Shown here: positions 24,496 through 37,200 of the stretch, one piece after another
Layout: each line of letters begins with the position of its first letter
Position numbering within the stretch: position 1 is the stretch's first letter
From: Kryptolebias marmoratus
Lineage: Eukaryota > Chordata > Actinopteri > Cyprinodontiformes > Rivulidae
Length of the DNA stretch: 64,000 bases
Direction: 5' to 3'
Assembly: GCF_001649575.2 (NCBI RefSeq)
Contig: NC_051450.1
Location: 7,748,848 to 7,812,847 of the forward strand
Notes under the pieces: model-generated
Databases searched by the model: none
Seen by the model: the letters and a program-made list of their open reading frames with translations, nothing else
What the model was told of the DNA's origin: nothing
Position numbers and translations under genes: made by a program

Positions 24496-24702
24496 CAGGG
24501 GTAGGCAATCAAGGGCCACTATCCTGCATGTTTTACTTGTCTCCCTGCTCCAACACACCTGATTCAGTGGTTAAATTACCTCCTCGTGTTTTGCAGAAGC
24601 CTGTTAATCATCCATTGATTCAAATAAGGTGTGTTGGAGCAGAGAAACAAGTAAAACATGCAGGATAGTGGCCCTCGAGGACCAGGGTTGCCCATACCTC
24701 TG
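24496..24702. mobile_element. Palindromic hAT MITE, copy B, 8-bp TSD
   Basis: The 207-bp element begins CAGGGGTAGGCAATC and ends with CATACCTCTG. It is flanked by the identical 8-mer GTCTAGAT at 24488-24495 and 24703-24710. It shares the inverted CTCCAACACACCTGATT arms with 9196-9409. The terminal CAGGGGT resembles the TIR of the autonomous hAT at 40453-43038. Confidence 0.9.
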
Positions 24703-24710
24703 GTCTAGAT

Positions 24711-27059
24711 GAACTGACTGATGAACTTTGTATTGTGTCATTGACACAGAGACTCAAGGAGGGCATTGCATGTGAGTGACAAGGTAAGTGTTTGTTTTCA
24801 GAGGAGGTTGGAGTGCATAAATCCAGGAAGTGAGGAGGTAGATATAAGTTGGTTTGATTAGGGGAATAGCTTAGGAGAGCAAGAGGGAAAGACAAGTGTT
24901 TAGATTTGAAACCTGTAGTAATAAATCTGTGTGAATAATCCTGCTGAAATTAGTGTTTAGACCCCTTTATTCAGGATTTTCTATGGAATAAAATCAACCA
25001 GTCATTTCACCTGTCATTTATTCAGCTAACTCTGAAAGATCCAACTCTGTTTTCACCTTCTAAAACAGTCTAGGCAGTCAGCATGCACTAAATGATAATG
25101 ATACATGTAAGCTTACCATATGAATGGGATTTTTAAATAAAAAACAAAACAAACAAACAAAAAAATAATAAAACAGCCTAAGTGGATTAAAATAAGAGGA
25201 CTGTGTATCACAGCATGAATAGCCAGGAGGCTGTTTGGAGGCCCAAGGGAGATGCAGGATGCTTCTAAGAACCGTGCCGCTCCAAGATGACAGCCTGGGA
25301 GGGAGGCTGCCTAAAACCCAATATTAGCTTAGCTTTTGTATTTTTCCTTTAACCAGGCGGAGAGCCAGTTGAGTAAAATTTGAAAAAAAAAAATTAAAAC
25401 TTATCAAAGGCAGAAAAAACAATCCAGGACTCCTTATCAAAGTTCAACTGCTCATACACAGCCTTTATTTAAAAAAAAAAAATAGAAAAGGTACAGTGAA
25501 TGTTACAAGTTATGTTATTCTAAAACTAAGAAATAAAACACTAAAAGCAATCTGTCTACTAATAATGTCTGTATACCAACAGAACAAAAAGCCAAAAAGC
25601 CCTGTTTGCAAGTGCTCTCATGATTTCTATAACCTACTGTTATGATAAGAAGGAGAAAAAATAAAAACACACAAAGGCACACAGCTTTCTTTCTTTCCTC
25701 TTCATTTGCCTTACTCAAACATTTTTCCTTATCTCTAATCCCAATCCTTCGTTGGCTGGTTGTGCTTCATCCTGGGTTTTATGGTCCCCTCCCATGTAGA
25801 AATAGCCCCCCTGAGTAATGGTGGGGTTGCTGATCACGTGTCTAGCCTTTACCTGTTGATCCATGAAGGTTTGAAACATTTCCACATCCAGGGTGTGTTC
25901 ATAAAGGTAAACATAGTTCATATTTCCATATTCCACCTCTGGGCTCAGAGTTTGGCTGATGACACCATCATGGGAAGGGTTACTGCTGGTAATATTTCCA
26001 AATAAACTGTGTACTCTAAAAGTGTGATATCCTATATTTTCAGAAAGATATCTCAAAAAGGGCAAGTTTCCACATCCGCCTTTCTTAAAAATTCCTAGAT
26101 CCAGAAATCCTTAAATAAATCAAGTTCAGTACACAATAAATAATTCTACATAAATAACTAGTCCACGTTTTAAAATGTACTATCCACAGTTAATTGTCAG
26201 GCTAGGGTCAACAATACAATTAAGTAGACAAAATACAAAAACCTACAAATCTGTGAGAGGCATAGTCAAGGCAACTTAATCATAAACAGTTTGGTCTTTG
26301 ACATGAACATGGGGAAGAGCCATCAGGTTCAAACTGTGTTATTGTCATATTTTTTGAAAGTGTCTGGGGATTTTGTGTCCAATCATGGCTCATTTGTTTA
26401 TGTCAGGGATGAGCTGCTAGTGGTTTGTAACAGCTGGCGTGTCTGCCCACAAGAGATCTGACAGTCCCATGAGCTGAGTAGGTGAAGCCAGGAAACGTGC
26501 TGATGTTGAGCATCATACCAGAAGGAGAAAATGCAGAGCCAGATACAGATACATCCTGTTGGTCATCAAGATAAATGCAAGATCACTCCTCAAAAATTTA
26601 GAGCAGCTGTTCACAATGACCCAACAATAGAATATCAGGAGTGTAGCTTCTTGGCATTTATGAAGACTTAGCGAACCATGCTAACACCAGACACAAAAAC
26701 ACACTTGAAAATGACAGAACAAAGGAAGAGAAGTGTTTGTGAAGGATATATGGGGTAACTTTGGGCAAAGAAAACCCCAGCAGTAAAGACATTGAGCTAA
26801 CATCAGTTAGCTTAAGGCCAAACTATCTACTACTGTAATATTTCTATGCTATTGTGAAACCAGTGTATTACTCCCTCCTCCATTCTAACACCAACCCAGG
26901 GTTGTCCCAGGGCCCTATACAACAAATATAAGCCTGTTCAAGTCTAATTCAAATTCAAGTTCAATCAAATTATAATATAATACTTTCATATACAGAACAA
27001 TATAAAATGCCAATTTGCAAAAGTTGTCCATGTAAGGAAGATGGCTGATTGTGTCAAAT
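24711..27059. other. Non-coding; one unrecognised minus-strand ORF
   Basis: 25715-26065 (minus) is a 116-codon frame reading SENIGYHTFRVHSLFGN..ITQGGYFYMGGDHK. It has no recognised domain and no splice support and may be mobile-element derived. The rest is AT-rich without identified features. Confidence 0.25.
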
Positions 27060-27195
27060 CTTCCCTTTGTCACAATCCTTTATCCTGAGCAGCACGTTGC
27101 TGACAATGGAAAGGAATGACTCCCTTTTAACAGGAAAAAACCTGCACCAGAACCAGGATCAGGGTGAGCGGCCATCTGCCTCAGATGGCTAGCAT
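27060..27195 (+). repeat. Fish SINE/LINE-like repeat
   Basis: Carries CTCCCTTTTAACAGGAAAAA and AGCGGCCATCTGCCTCAGA, shared with 35500-35660. Confidence 0.65.
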
Positions 27196-27329
27196 TTAGA
27201 GGACAAAAAAAGAGTGCAATTACTATGTAAACACGAGCAAATAACACAAAGTTATTGACAGTAATACTTGCATTTACAGGTAAGGAGAATAAAAATAGTA
27301 AAGACAGCAGCAGAATGAGGAAATATGAT

Positions 27330-27720
27330 CAATTTGTCCTCCAGCAGTTTGAGCCTGTAGCAGCATAACTAAGTGATAGCTCAGGAAATCCAAGCCAACC
27401 CTAACTGTAGGATATGGAAAAATAAAAAATATGGAAAAATAAGACTTTTAATATAAGCTGGAGCTTGGTTGTTGAGAACTTTGTATGTTAGAAGGAAGAT
27501 TTTAAACTGTATTCTGAATTTTTCAGGTAACCAATGGAGAGAAGCTAAAACTGGAGAAATATGATTTCTCATTCTAACTCATCCCAACATCGAGTCAAAT
27601 GAAGACTTTTTAGGGAGTTTTACAGACATCCTGAAAATAAAGAGTTCCAATAGTTCAGCCTAGAAGGGATGAATGCACAAATGATCTCTGTGTTTGGCAG
27701 CACAATTCTGATTCTAAATA
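27330..27720 (-). mobile_element. LINE 3'-terminal fragment
   Basis: The minus-strand frame reads HISPVLASLHWLPEKFRIQF, then KIFLLTYKVLNNQAPAYI, the conserved C-terminal block of fish LINE ORF2 proteins. The left end is low-complexity AT-rich. Confidence 0.7.
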
Positions 27721-28039
27721 ATACACAATGACAGAGATGAAGCAGCATTTATTCACAAATAACCTACTATTAACAAATGTTTTTCTTAGTCTCTGATTGG
27801 TTGATGATATTCATTAATCCCAATGTTTTTTTATAAATAACTCATAATTAAAGTAAGTAAATCATATGCTTTTCAACAAAATGTGATTATCATTATGGTA
27901 ATTACCAATTACTCTGATTCAACTGTTACTTGTTCTGCTCCGACCCTCTTTGCCCCTCTTCCATATGCACATACCCACTCATATACCTGCATTTTAAACT
28001 CTTCACACATGAAGTTGTTTTGAAACCGTGAAGTAGGCA

Positions 28040-28049
28040 TGACTCAGCA
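28040..28049 (+). promoter_or_regulatory. Candidate antioxidant response / MARE element
   Basis: TGACTCAGCA is an exact match to the TGACnnnGCA antioxidant-response core and includes an AP-1 site. It lies 188 bp upstream of the frrs1 initiator ATG. Such sites bind CNC-bZIP factors with small Maf and drive many iron and redox genes. Whether it falls in the promoter or the 5'UTR is unknown because the transcription start is not visible. Confidence 0.4.
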
Positions 28050-28227
28050 GGTTTTAGTCACCAGCCTACTCTCATTACATCATACACTCCTCCTTCCTTT
28101 GTTACTAAGCAAAAAAGGAGTGTCAACATCAAGCTTTTATTCAGCTGTGCAGAAGCGTTCCATCATTTCTGGTTTTCACCAGCAGAGAGTGAAATCCGTT
28201 AGAAAACTTTTTTTCTTCTTCTTTGAA

Positions 28228-31200
28228 ATGGAACTAAAGGTGTTGTTGCTGATATTTGTTGTCCCAGTAGTTTGGGGCTACAAGTCAGGTCTTGTTACGG
28301 AGAGCTGTGTTGACATGAAACCCCACCACGGTGGACAGAGCCCGCAGACAGGACCAGCACCTTTCACAGTCACTACGGAGCAAAACAACTACACACAGGG
28401 AGATGAAATTAAAGGTTAGTCACTGACTGATGTAAGTATGTTTGATGAAGCTTATTGTCCATTAAAAAGTTGAAAAACCTTGAAGGAAAAACATCAAAGG
28501 AAAAACAAACACATTGTTTTTTAATTCACTTCATAAAGCTTAAAATGATTTGGCCTACATTTGGTATCATTTATATAAAAGAAGCATAATAGTTACCAGT
28601 TTTAACAAATGTACATTATGCCTGTTTTTCCCTCTACTTTGTGTATGTCCAACTCTCTTTTTGTCTGCCTTCTTTTGGCTGTTGGAATTTTGCAATAAAT
28701 CAAATTTTGCTGTCATTGCATATAGATTTTGATTGAAAAGGTAAACAAAGCCTAGGCTGGATGAATGAAGCCCAAGTTCTGTTTTTGTTTGGGTTACACA
28801 TCCTATGAAAGACAGATTAGCATATTTTTGTGGGCTATGCACTCCAGTGCTCCTATGCAATCCTATGGCAGACACTATTTGTATCCACCTCCAAAAGTGT
28901 CTCTAGATTTATTTATTAGGTTTTATTCTTCCATCAACTTTAATGTGGCCCGAACACAAGAATGTATACCCACACAAATTATACGTATATCAAAACCACC
29001 AGCTCAATTACAAGATGTGTTATTACTTTTAGTGGCATTTCAGGTTACATTATTCAAGGACTGTGTAGGTCGGAGGACACTGGACTTTGACCAAGTCATT
29101 GAACTTTTTAAATAAATACTTGTTTGGGAAAATCATAGTTCATCTTTAATGCTAATATATTTCCCGTACATGTTCAAAAAACATGTTATTTGTCCATGGA
29201 ATACATATAGAAAACAAACGTGACAGGTTCCATTCACGTATAATGGCATATCTTTTCTGTTTGAGTGCATCTTTGTGTGTGTTTGTCTGTTAGCAAAATA
29301 TCTCATGAACCACTTAATGGATTTTATTGAAACTCTCAGAAAGTACTCATTGGATGCCTGTCTACAACTGATCAGTTTTTGGAGTCATCCTCATTCAGTA
29401 TAAATGCACCCAGAGGCACTTTTAGGTTTCTTCAGAAACTTTTTATACTATAATGGACCATGTCAGACAGACTAAACAAATACAAAATTTTCAATATTTT
29501 TTTGCCAGGCTAAATAAGTACAGTAACTGTCCAATTTTAAATATTCATAAAAAATCATCTTTTTTGGAGGAAAACTACAAATCGACCGTCATTATTCAGT
29601 TCAAATTTCTCCCATGCAGATTTATCAAACTTAAATACTACATATATGGTATGTACTTGCTTTCCTGCTTGTTTTTGGGTTAATTAAAAAAACAGATAAA
29701 TCCAAAAAGCCAGAAACTGTCCCCTCTCCCCTTGGTGCTCCTTCCAAAGCAGTGTCATTTGACACTGTGTGTTTATGCACCATCATGTCAGTCAACACTG
29801 TGCTGACTCACCGGGAAGAAAACAGTTATCTTTGTCAGTGCCAATATTAAACATGATTGTACTCAAAGCTGCTCATCAGGTTTGTTTGGGGTTTTTTTTA
29901 CTCATAGGTGATGTCTCACATATTTTCCCAGCCTAATAGCTTTGAACCACATTCACCTTTAGGTTTTTTCACTGACTCATGTTTAAGAGGCATTCTGGCT
30001 TCGCTCTGCTGTGAGCTGTGTTAGCTCAGAGAGACTCAGACCTGCAGCCCTTGGCAGTGACTTTAAAAGAGATTTGTAAGTTAAAACAAGGCTTTCAAAG
30101 TTTAATAAGAGGCTTTGTGAAAATTAGTCAAACATCCGTATCTAACACTGCTAATGTTGGTTAGCTCTGTAGCAGCTGGTAACTAATTAAACTAACTGAT
30201 GTGATCATAAACATAACTCACAGATAAAAAGATGTCAGAGACTCAATAAGTGGACAGAACTTAGTCTAATTAAAACATAAAGCCTGGTAAAAAAAATAAT
30301 ACTATTGGGGATAAATAGAAATAAATTATTTTTTGATAACTATAGTTGATATCTCTTTCTGTTAAAAGACCTGCTACATTTATAAATAAGCTGATTATTC
30401 ACTCCATAGCAGGAGTTTAATGTTGATGTTTTTCTTTTTTAATTATGTTGAAAACAATGTCAAAGTAAAATTACCAGCCCCTAAAATTTTAATTGGAATA
30501 TTTTTATTAATGGTCACATTTTAAAAAATTTTCTTTTAATGTAGTCAAACTGCAGTGTTTTAGGACAAAGCGTAAGTGTATTTAGGATTTCTTGTACTTA
30601 CTAAGAAATACTTGAGTTAATTAAAAAAATTAGATCTGGTTAAATGGAATGATTTTACCTCAAATTAGAATCCATAAATTACATATATTAAATTACATGG
30701 TAAAATGAAAATATATCCCAACATAAATAATGTGTTGTGTTTAAGTTAAAAAAAATTAAACACCAACTTTTGATCAGTGTCTAAATGCGGAGCACCAAGT
30801 CATTTTTAAAATAACAATGGAATTTTTTGTTTCGTGTTACTTTAGCTGCTCCCTTTTTTAGGGGTCGTCACACCAAGCAAACTTACACGAATAGGGCAGC
30901 TGTTTTTAATGTTGGATGCCTTTTCTACTGCAACCTGGGCTTCAACCTACAATCTCTGGATTACAAGACCACAGCACTGCCCACCGAGCCACCACAGTCC
31001 CTGTTGTTTGACAATGTGCTTGTTTAAAAATCTAACAGCAGTGAATATAACTATAATAGTTTACAGATATTGTATCAGTCTAAATTTTCTTTTTGGAATT
31101 TCAAATAGAAAAACATCAATGCACAATTAAAGCTTTTTTACTGACAGTTTAAACTAAAACTGAACTCATCACCTGCTCTGGAGCAGCAGCAGGTTCTGCT

Positions 31201-34200
31201 GCAGGTTTCTTCCCGTTAAAATGAGGCGTTCCTTTCCACTGTGGACAATGTGATGCTCAGGATTTGGGACTGCAACAAAGGGAAAATTCATTGCAATCTG
31301 GTGGCTTCCTTCCTCTGTCTTTACTTTTCTGTGTTCTGTTCATTCCCCTGGCTGCTACAAGCTGCTGACTGAGAATTTATTTTCTCATTTTAGTCTTCCA
31401 TTGGATTTTAAACTGAAATTGAAATATGTTGGACAGGCCTATAACTGCAAAAAAGTAAGAAACTGTAAATGAATCACCAAAACAACATTTTAAAATCCAT
31501 TAAAAATTGTCCAGATAGTTGAAAAACACATAGAACAAAACAATATACAGAAAACTAAGTTATTGAGTAATTTACATCATTTAGTAGGAGGAACTACTTT
31601 GTAGGGTGAATAATAATTAATTTTTATTCTATGAACTGGCTGTGCCTGTTCATTAGATAAACAACTTTAATTAATTTCTAACTGCAATTTTATAATTTAT
31701 ATAGATGATTTTTGTACACATTACTTTTGTTGTGTTGTGTTTTAGCTTTCAGGTGTTTAGCACAACTAACAATTTACAGCATTCCTGTCTTGTCATAATT
31801 GCAGCACCTTGGTTTTGTTTGATGATCTTTAACTAACCCTAATCCCTAATCCCATAATGATCTTGTTTTCCACACCTCTGGGATTGAGGCAGCAGAGTTA
31901 TAAGTTTTGTTTTGTTTCCCCACACATTATTTGGAGTGATATAATTCATTTGGAAAGAGGGTCAGTAACATGTTAAAAGTCCTTTTCTCCTTAAATAGAC
32001 ACAGAGTTTGAAGAGTAAGACATGAGTTAACAAAGACAGTCAAAAGCTCCATCATCTGTAGGTTGAATTTTGGATTGTGTAAAAAACAACCCAAGTGTAT
32101 TAAACCTGATGTGTTGTAACCCTTTGGAGCTAATTCGTAAATCATCACAAATTATAATGAAGAGTTTTCTTCATTAAAACATTTAATTAAAAGATGGCTC
32201 AGATGGCATCAAATCGAGATTTTATTAAAACAAATATACACTGGACAGTCTAACAAGAAATCCATATTGGGGTACAATCAGACAGTATTTATATCTTAAA
32301 CCTACATTACACATCAGTTGTTGTCCAACTCTATTACACATAGACACTCATACAAAGAGGCTGATCCGGATGGATACATCTTGATAATACCAAATTCAAA
32401 TATGGACATGAGTTGGGACACATATCTTCATTAGGACATCTAGTTTGAATCACACATGCACTTTCATGAGATCGTTCTTGCAGGAATATTTTCTCAACTC
32501 TGTGTGGATGCAACAATTTCCATCTTGATAAACATTTGCCTCACAGCTAAATATACTGTCCTTCAAGAACCAAAGGTATATTTTTTGTGTTTATTTATGT
32601 CTCTCATTGTATGGTCCCAGGTTTTCTGTTGTTGACAGATTTTTGGGTGACTGAGGCTCAGTGGGTAAAGTAGTCGTCTTATAATTGGAAGTTCATAGAT
32701 TCAATTCCAGCTTCTTCCTCCCCCTGGGCAAAGCACTGAACCCCAAGTTATCTACCAATCTGCATATCAGTGTATAAATGTGAGTGCGACTGGATGAATG
32801 TGACTCTAGTTTAAAGCACTTTGAGTGGTCACAAATGACTGGAAAAGTGCTATATAAGTTCAGTCCATTTAGCATTGTTGGATGTGTTATTTTGTTGCTA
32901 GTTTCTTAGTATGTATGTTTACCTTTATCATTATGATAGTGATTTTTGTTTTAATAATAAAAAATCTGATTTACATGCCTTTGCCAGAATGCCTCCTGCC
33001 TCCCAGTCCTGCATCGGGGTCCTACTCTTTGCTCCGGGTTATGATTAAATAAGAAATTTATTCTCTTTTTATTTTGTTTGTTTGTTTGTTTTCAAGTGAC
33101 CCTCCAGAGTACTGGATCCACACCATTTGTTGGTTTCCTGTTACAGGCTAGAGAATCCGGTGGGTTGTTGCCAGTGGGTTCTTTTGTTGTGACAACAAAT
33201 GTCGCTCAACTCCTGAACTGCAACCAAAAGACGGTAAATATTCTGTTAAAAAACTTGCATGCCAAAGATTTCACTGAAAGTCTCATGTGATCTGTTAGTA
33301 CCTAAAGTGTGTGAAAAGGATTTCTCTCAACTGCTGCCAAGTAACATTTTAGCTCAATATCTGTAAAAGAAAAAGAAAAGAAAAAGAGTCCATAAAAGAG
33401 TTGTGGATATTCTTGTGCATGCTAAGTTCAATTAGCTGTTGCAGCTAAAAAGCTTAGAAACTTTTACCACATTCTGGCAAAGGCAGCTAAGATAGCGTCA
33501 TTACCCTTGGGGAATGATTTCTTAATATTTTTTTTCTTTAAAATAAATGTTAACTCAAAAACTGATGGCAAAATTTAAATTGCAAACTGGGGAGAAATGC
33601 AGTAAGTGCCAGATGCAGAGAATAATACAAATTGAACTGGAGTAAAAAAAAAAAAAAAAACATAACAATATTTTTTGGTTATTCAGTGTTTAGAGTATGA
33701 TTATTTTTAAAACCAAGCTCTAATGTATACCTTTTCATATTTTTTTTCTCTTTAACAAAGCTACAGATCAATGCTTTCCTTGTACATATTTCATAATGAG
33801 ATTTCTCAATGTTAAAAAAAAAATCCCCTCCCTATTCAATGTTTGTCCAAAGGTTTTTTTTAATGTAAAGTGTCTTGAGATGGCTTTTTGTAGTCAGTTA
33901 GCATTCTAAGAAAATAAAAAAATATATATATTTATGTGTGTATATTGAAATGATTGTGTGTGTGTGTGTATTTGTTTGTGTCAGAAGAATTCTGCTGTAT
34001 CACACACATCAAACTCTCCAAAGTATGACATCCAGGTGACCTGGAAACCAGAAGCATCAAAGGACATAAAATCCATTCAGTTCCAGTGAGACCAAAAGAA
34101 ATATATTTATATATATATATAAAACATTTATGTATTTATTTATCCTGTTATGTTCAAATGAGTTAACTATGGTAGTCATACTTTTTAAAGTCTTTTGATG

Positions 34201-37200
34201 TCTCTGCAGTGCAACCTTTGTGCAAAATTACCAGACGTTTTGGGTTGATGTGGGAAGTCCTGTTCTGAAGTTTACAAGTGCCATGTCTTCTGGACCTTTG
34301 CTTGTCCAAAGTACATCAGATCCCAGCTCGACATCAACGACTGTGAGTACTAATGTCAACTTGGAACAAGGCAGAAAACAATCTATGTAAAAACAGACTA
34401 AATAGATATTTTGTGTTTTTCTTTGTTAGATAACTTGTGAAATTATTCAAATCTAACCTGAAGTACACAAAAACACAACAGAATCCAACATTTTTTTGTT
34501 GTTGTATTAAACATCAAGAGCTGTTGGCAAGGAGTAAAGTTGTATTGCTGTGGGTATCCTGATTAGACTGTTTACATATATTCTTTGTTTTTCTTTTCGT
34601 AGAAAACTATTTCCAGTGCAGACTGTGGTGTCACAAAAGTGTGTTTCAGTCAGCCTTCAGGATGTGATCCAGCAGCCATTTCTAGCTGCTTCTTTATGTC
34701 ATCCATGTCACCTAGTAGTGGTACCCTCCATTATGAAATGTCTGGTCCTTCTGATGGATACATAGCTTTCGGATTCTCAGATGATCAAATGATGGTAAGG
34801 TGAATAAAAAATGGGGTGCATATATAAACAATGTAATATCTATACCTCCAGTTTCATTTAACTATAATTTTATTAGTGTAAATTACTTAAAAAATGAAAT
34901 AATTAGATCTTAATTACCTTTAAACAGATTATATTCAAAGTTTCTGTGGTATTTTATACTTATCTTTTTGTCATGGTGGACTGCCATGTTATTACATCTG
35001 TACTATATCAGAAGGATAAGGATTGGGTTACCCAGAATTTTTTTTTACTGTTTTGAGCTGCCAGCTTGCAGCAGTTGTAGAGTGCAATCACGCCACTGAA
35101 GCCATGTTGTGAGAGCAGCTTCTTCTAACCTCCTGCAACCTCTGCAGCTACGTGTTGAGAGGAAGAGTCTCTGTCGCACTTTCATTTAAAACAGAACAGA
35201 CTTTATGCCAAGTTCACACAGTGATTTGTCGACTTTGAAGCTAAGAAAATACTCTTTGAACATCTTTGTAATCCATTTGAGTTGAGATGAAAAAGGTTGA
35301 TCAAACACTGAGGTTGAGGTGAAACAAAATCTGACTGTAATGTTTCCTTTGTGTTCAGTTTTAGTTTCAATTCAGTTTATTTATATATTGGGAAGTCACA
35401 ACAAAAGTTGTCTCAGGGCACTTTACAAAAACATTCACATACATTATAAAAGACAATTAGTAAAAGATTTTTTTGTTTTTATGAAAGCCAGCAGATTGCA
35501 TTGAATCTTCATTTTGTCGCAGTCTCCCATCCTGAGCATTGGCAACAGTGAAAAAGAAAAACTCCCTTTTAACAGAAAAAAACTTTCAGCAGAACCAGAA
35601 CCAGGCTCAGGACGAGCAGCCATCTGCTTCGACCAGCTGGGGTTAGAGAACAGGAAGGAGATACAGACAAACAGAGAAGTGGATCCAGGTGTATTTTCTA
35701 TTGGAAGAAAAAGAAAAACATGTTAACTGCCCTACTCTCCATCCAAACTGTTTAAATATCTCTGTGTTAATCAGTGTGTGCAAATTCTCTCTGTGATGAA
35801 AATAATACACACGAGTTTTACTCTGTCCTCTTCAGTCAGTTCTTAGTTTTCATCACTGAGGCTCTCAGCCAAACTCCTGTCAGAGTATATTACAGCAACA
35901 GAGGGTCAGATTGAATTTATTTTATCCAGATTATATTTTTGTGGTTTTGTCTGTAATTTTAAGGTGAAATGTTTGCATCTGTTTGAATTTTTATTGAGGT
36001 TATTTTAAGTTGTTTTGGTGTCCTGTAGTACAATGTTTTAATTTGAAATCCATTTCAAACTTGTGATAAAAACAAGGCATAAGAAATGTGCTTTGATGGA
36101 ACTGTATTCCAGCAACTGTGGATCCTCCATTTTAATAAACACAGTATTTCCTTTTATGACTTCTAACACAGTCCCTTCTGCCCTATGCTGTCACAGCAGT
36201 GCCCTCTGGTGACAAGGAGTATAACCAGCAACAGAACAGTGTAACAATGTATTTACTGTGTGAACCTGAAAACCCATCTCCCCCACTTACCATTCTGGGT
36301 ACACGTTAAAAAAATTGATTGTTGGGAGGCACAATAAATGCAACAAACCAAATAGGTTTTTTTTCTTTTACATATGATTCTGACATTATTTTACAAATTC
36401 AAAAAAAGTCATTTGTTTGCAGTTTGCTTTGCCTTATATTGTAATATAGTGAAATAAATATTTCTGTTCTGTTCAAAGTTTATTGATATTTTTAATTTGT
36501 CCTTTTTCAGGGAAACGACGATATTTACATTTGTGGTATTGGCAGTAATGGACTGGTGTCAGTTCAACATGCCTTCTCAAGAGGAAAAACAACTCCACAA
36601 ACTCTGTCTCTGGTAAAGCAGCTTTTTCTGTTGTTAACAGTTAATATCAGAACAAAGCATATTACGTAGCTGATTCTGAGACAGTAAATTGTGTATTGCT
36701 GTTCTTGCAAAAAAAAAAAATCAGCACATATCTGGACTCAAATTGTGAACAAATGTCACGTCCAACAGGGGAACATCTCTAACATAGAAGCATCAATGCA
36801 GCAGGGGGTAATCAGCTGCTCCTTTACATCCAGGAATACTATTTCTACTGAAAGGACTACTGGCATCAACCAAATGTACTATATTTTGTTTGCCTATGGA
36901 TCCAGCAGTAATGGTAAGAAAACACTGTAATATTGAGGATTGGTGAAGTATTTTAACAACTACAAAATGGTGTCCATTTCTTCAATGGCAAAATATTTGT
37001 AATTCAAGTCAATTATACATCATACTTAAAACAACACTAAAAAACACAGAAGTAGTAGTATGTAAAAGCATTTGTCTTGTTGTAGCATATTCATTTAAAC
37101 CACTATGATGCCTGACATATGTAAAACACCATAACCAAGTGACTGAAATAGTGTACAGGAACATCTGTGCCAAGTACAGACTGTAGGTCCCACAGTCAAA

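Larger units (their letters stand above)
28415..33096 (+). other. frrs1 intron 1 contents
   Basis: The intron is 4.7 kb, mostly AT-rich. It holds a reverse-oriented unit of the ~300-bp repeat (29275-29410), an RTE-related piece (30837-31010, CTGCTCCCTTTTTTAGGGGT) and a SINE-like repeat (32648-32875). The rest is featureless. Confidence 0.6.

Noticed and set aside
28039..28227. In-frame upstream ATG extending frrs1 by 63 codons
   Set aside because: The extension would bury a textbook signal peptide inside the protein. The ATG at 28228 has a good context and gives the family-like N-terminus.
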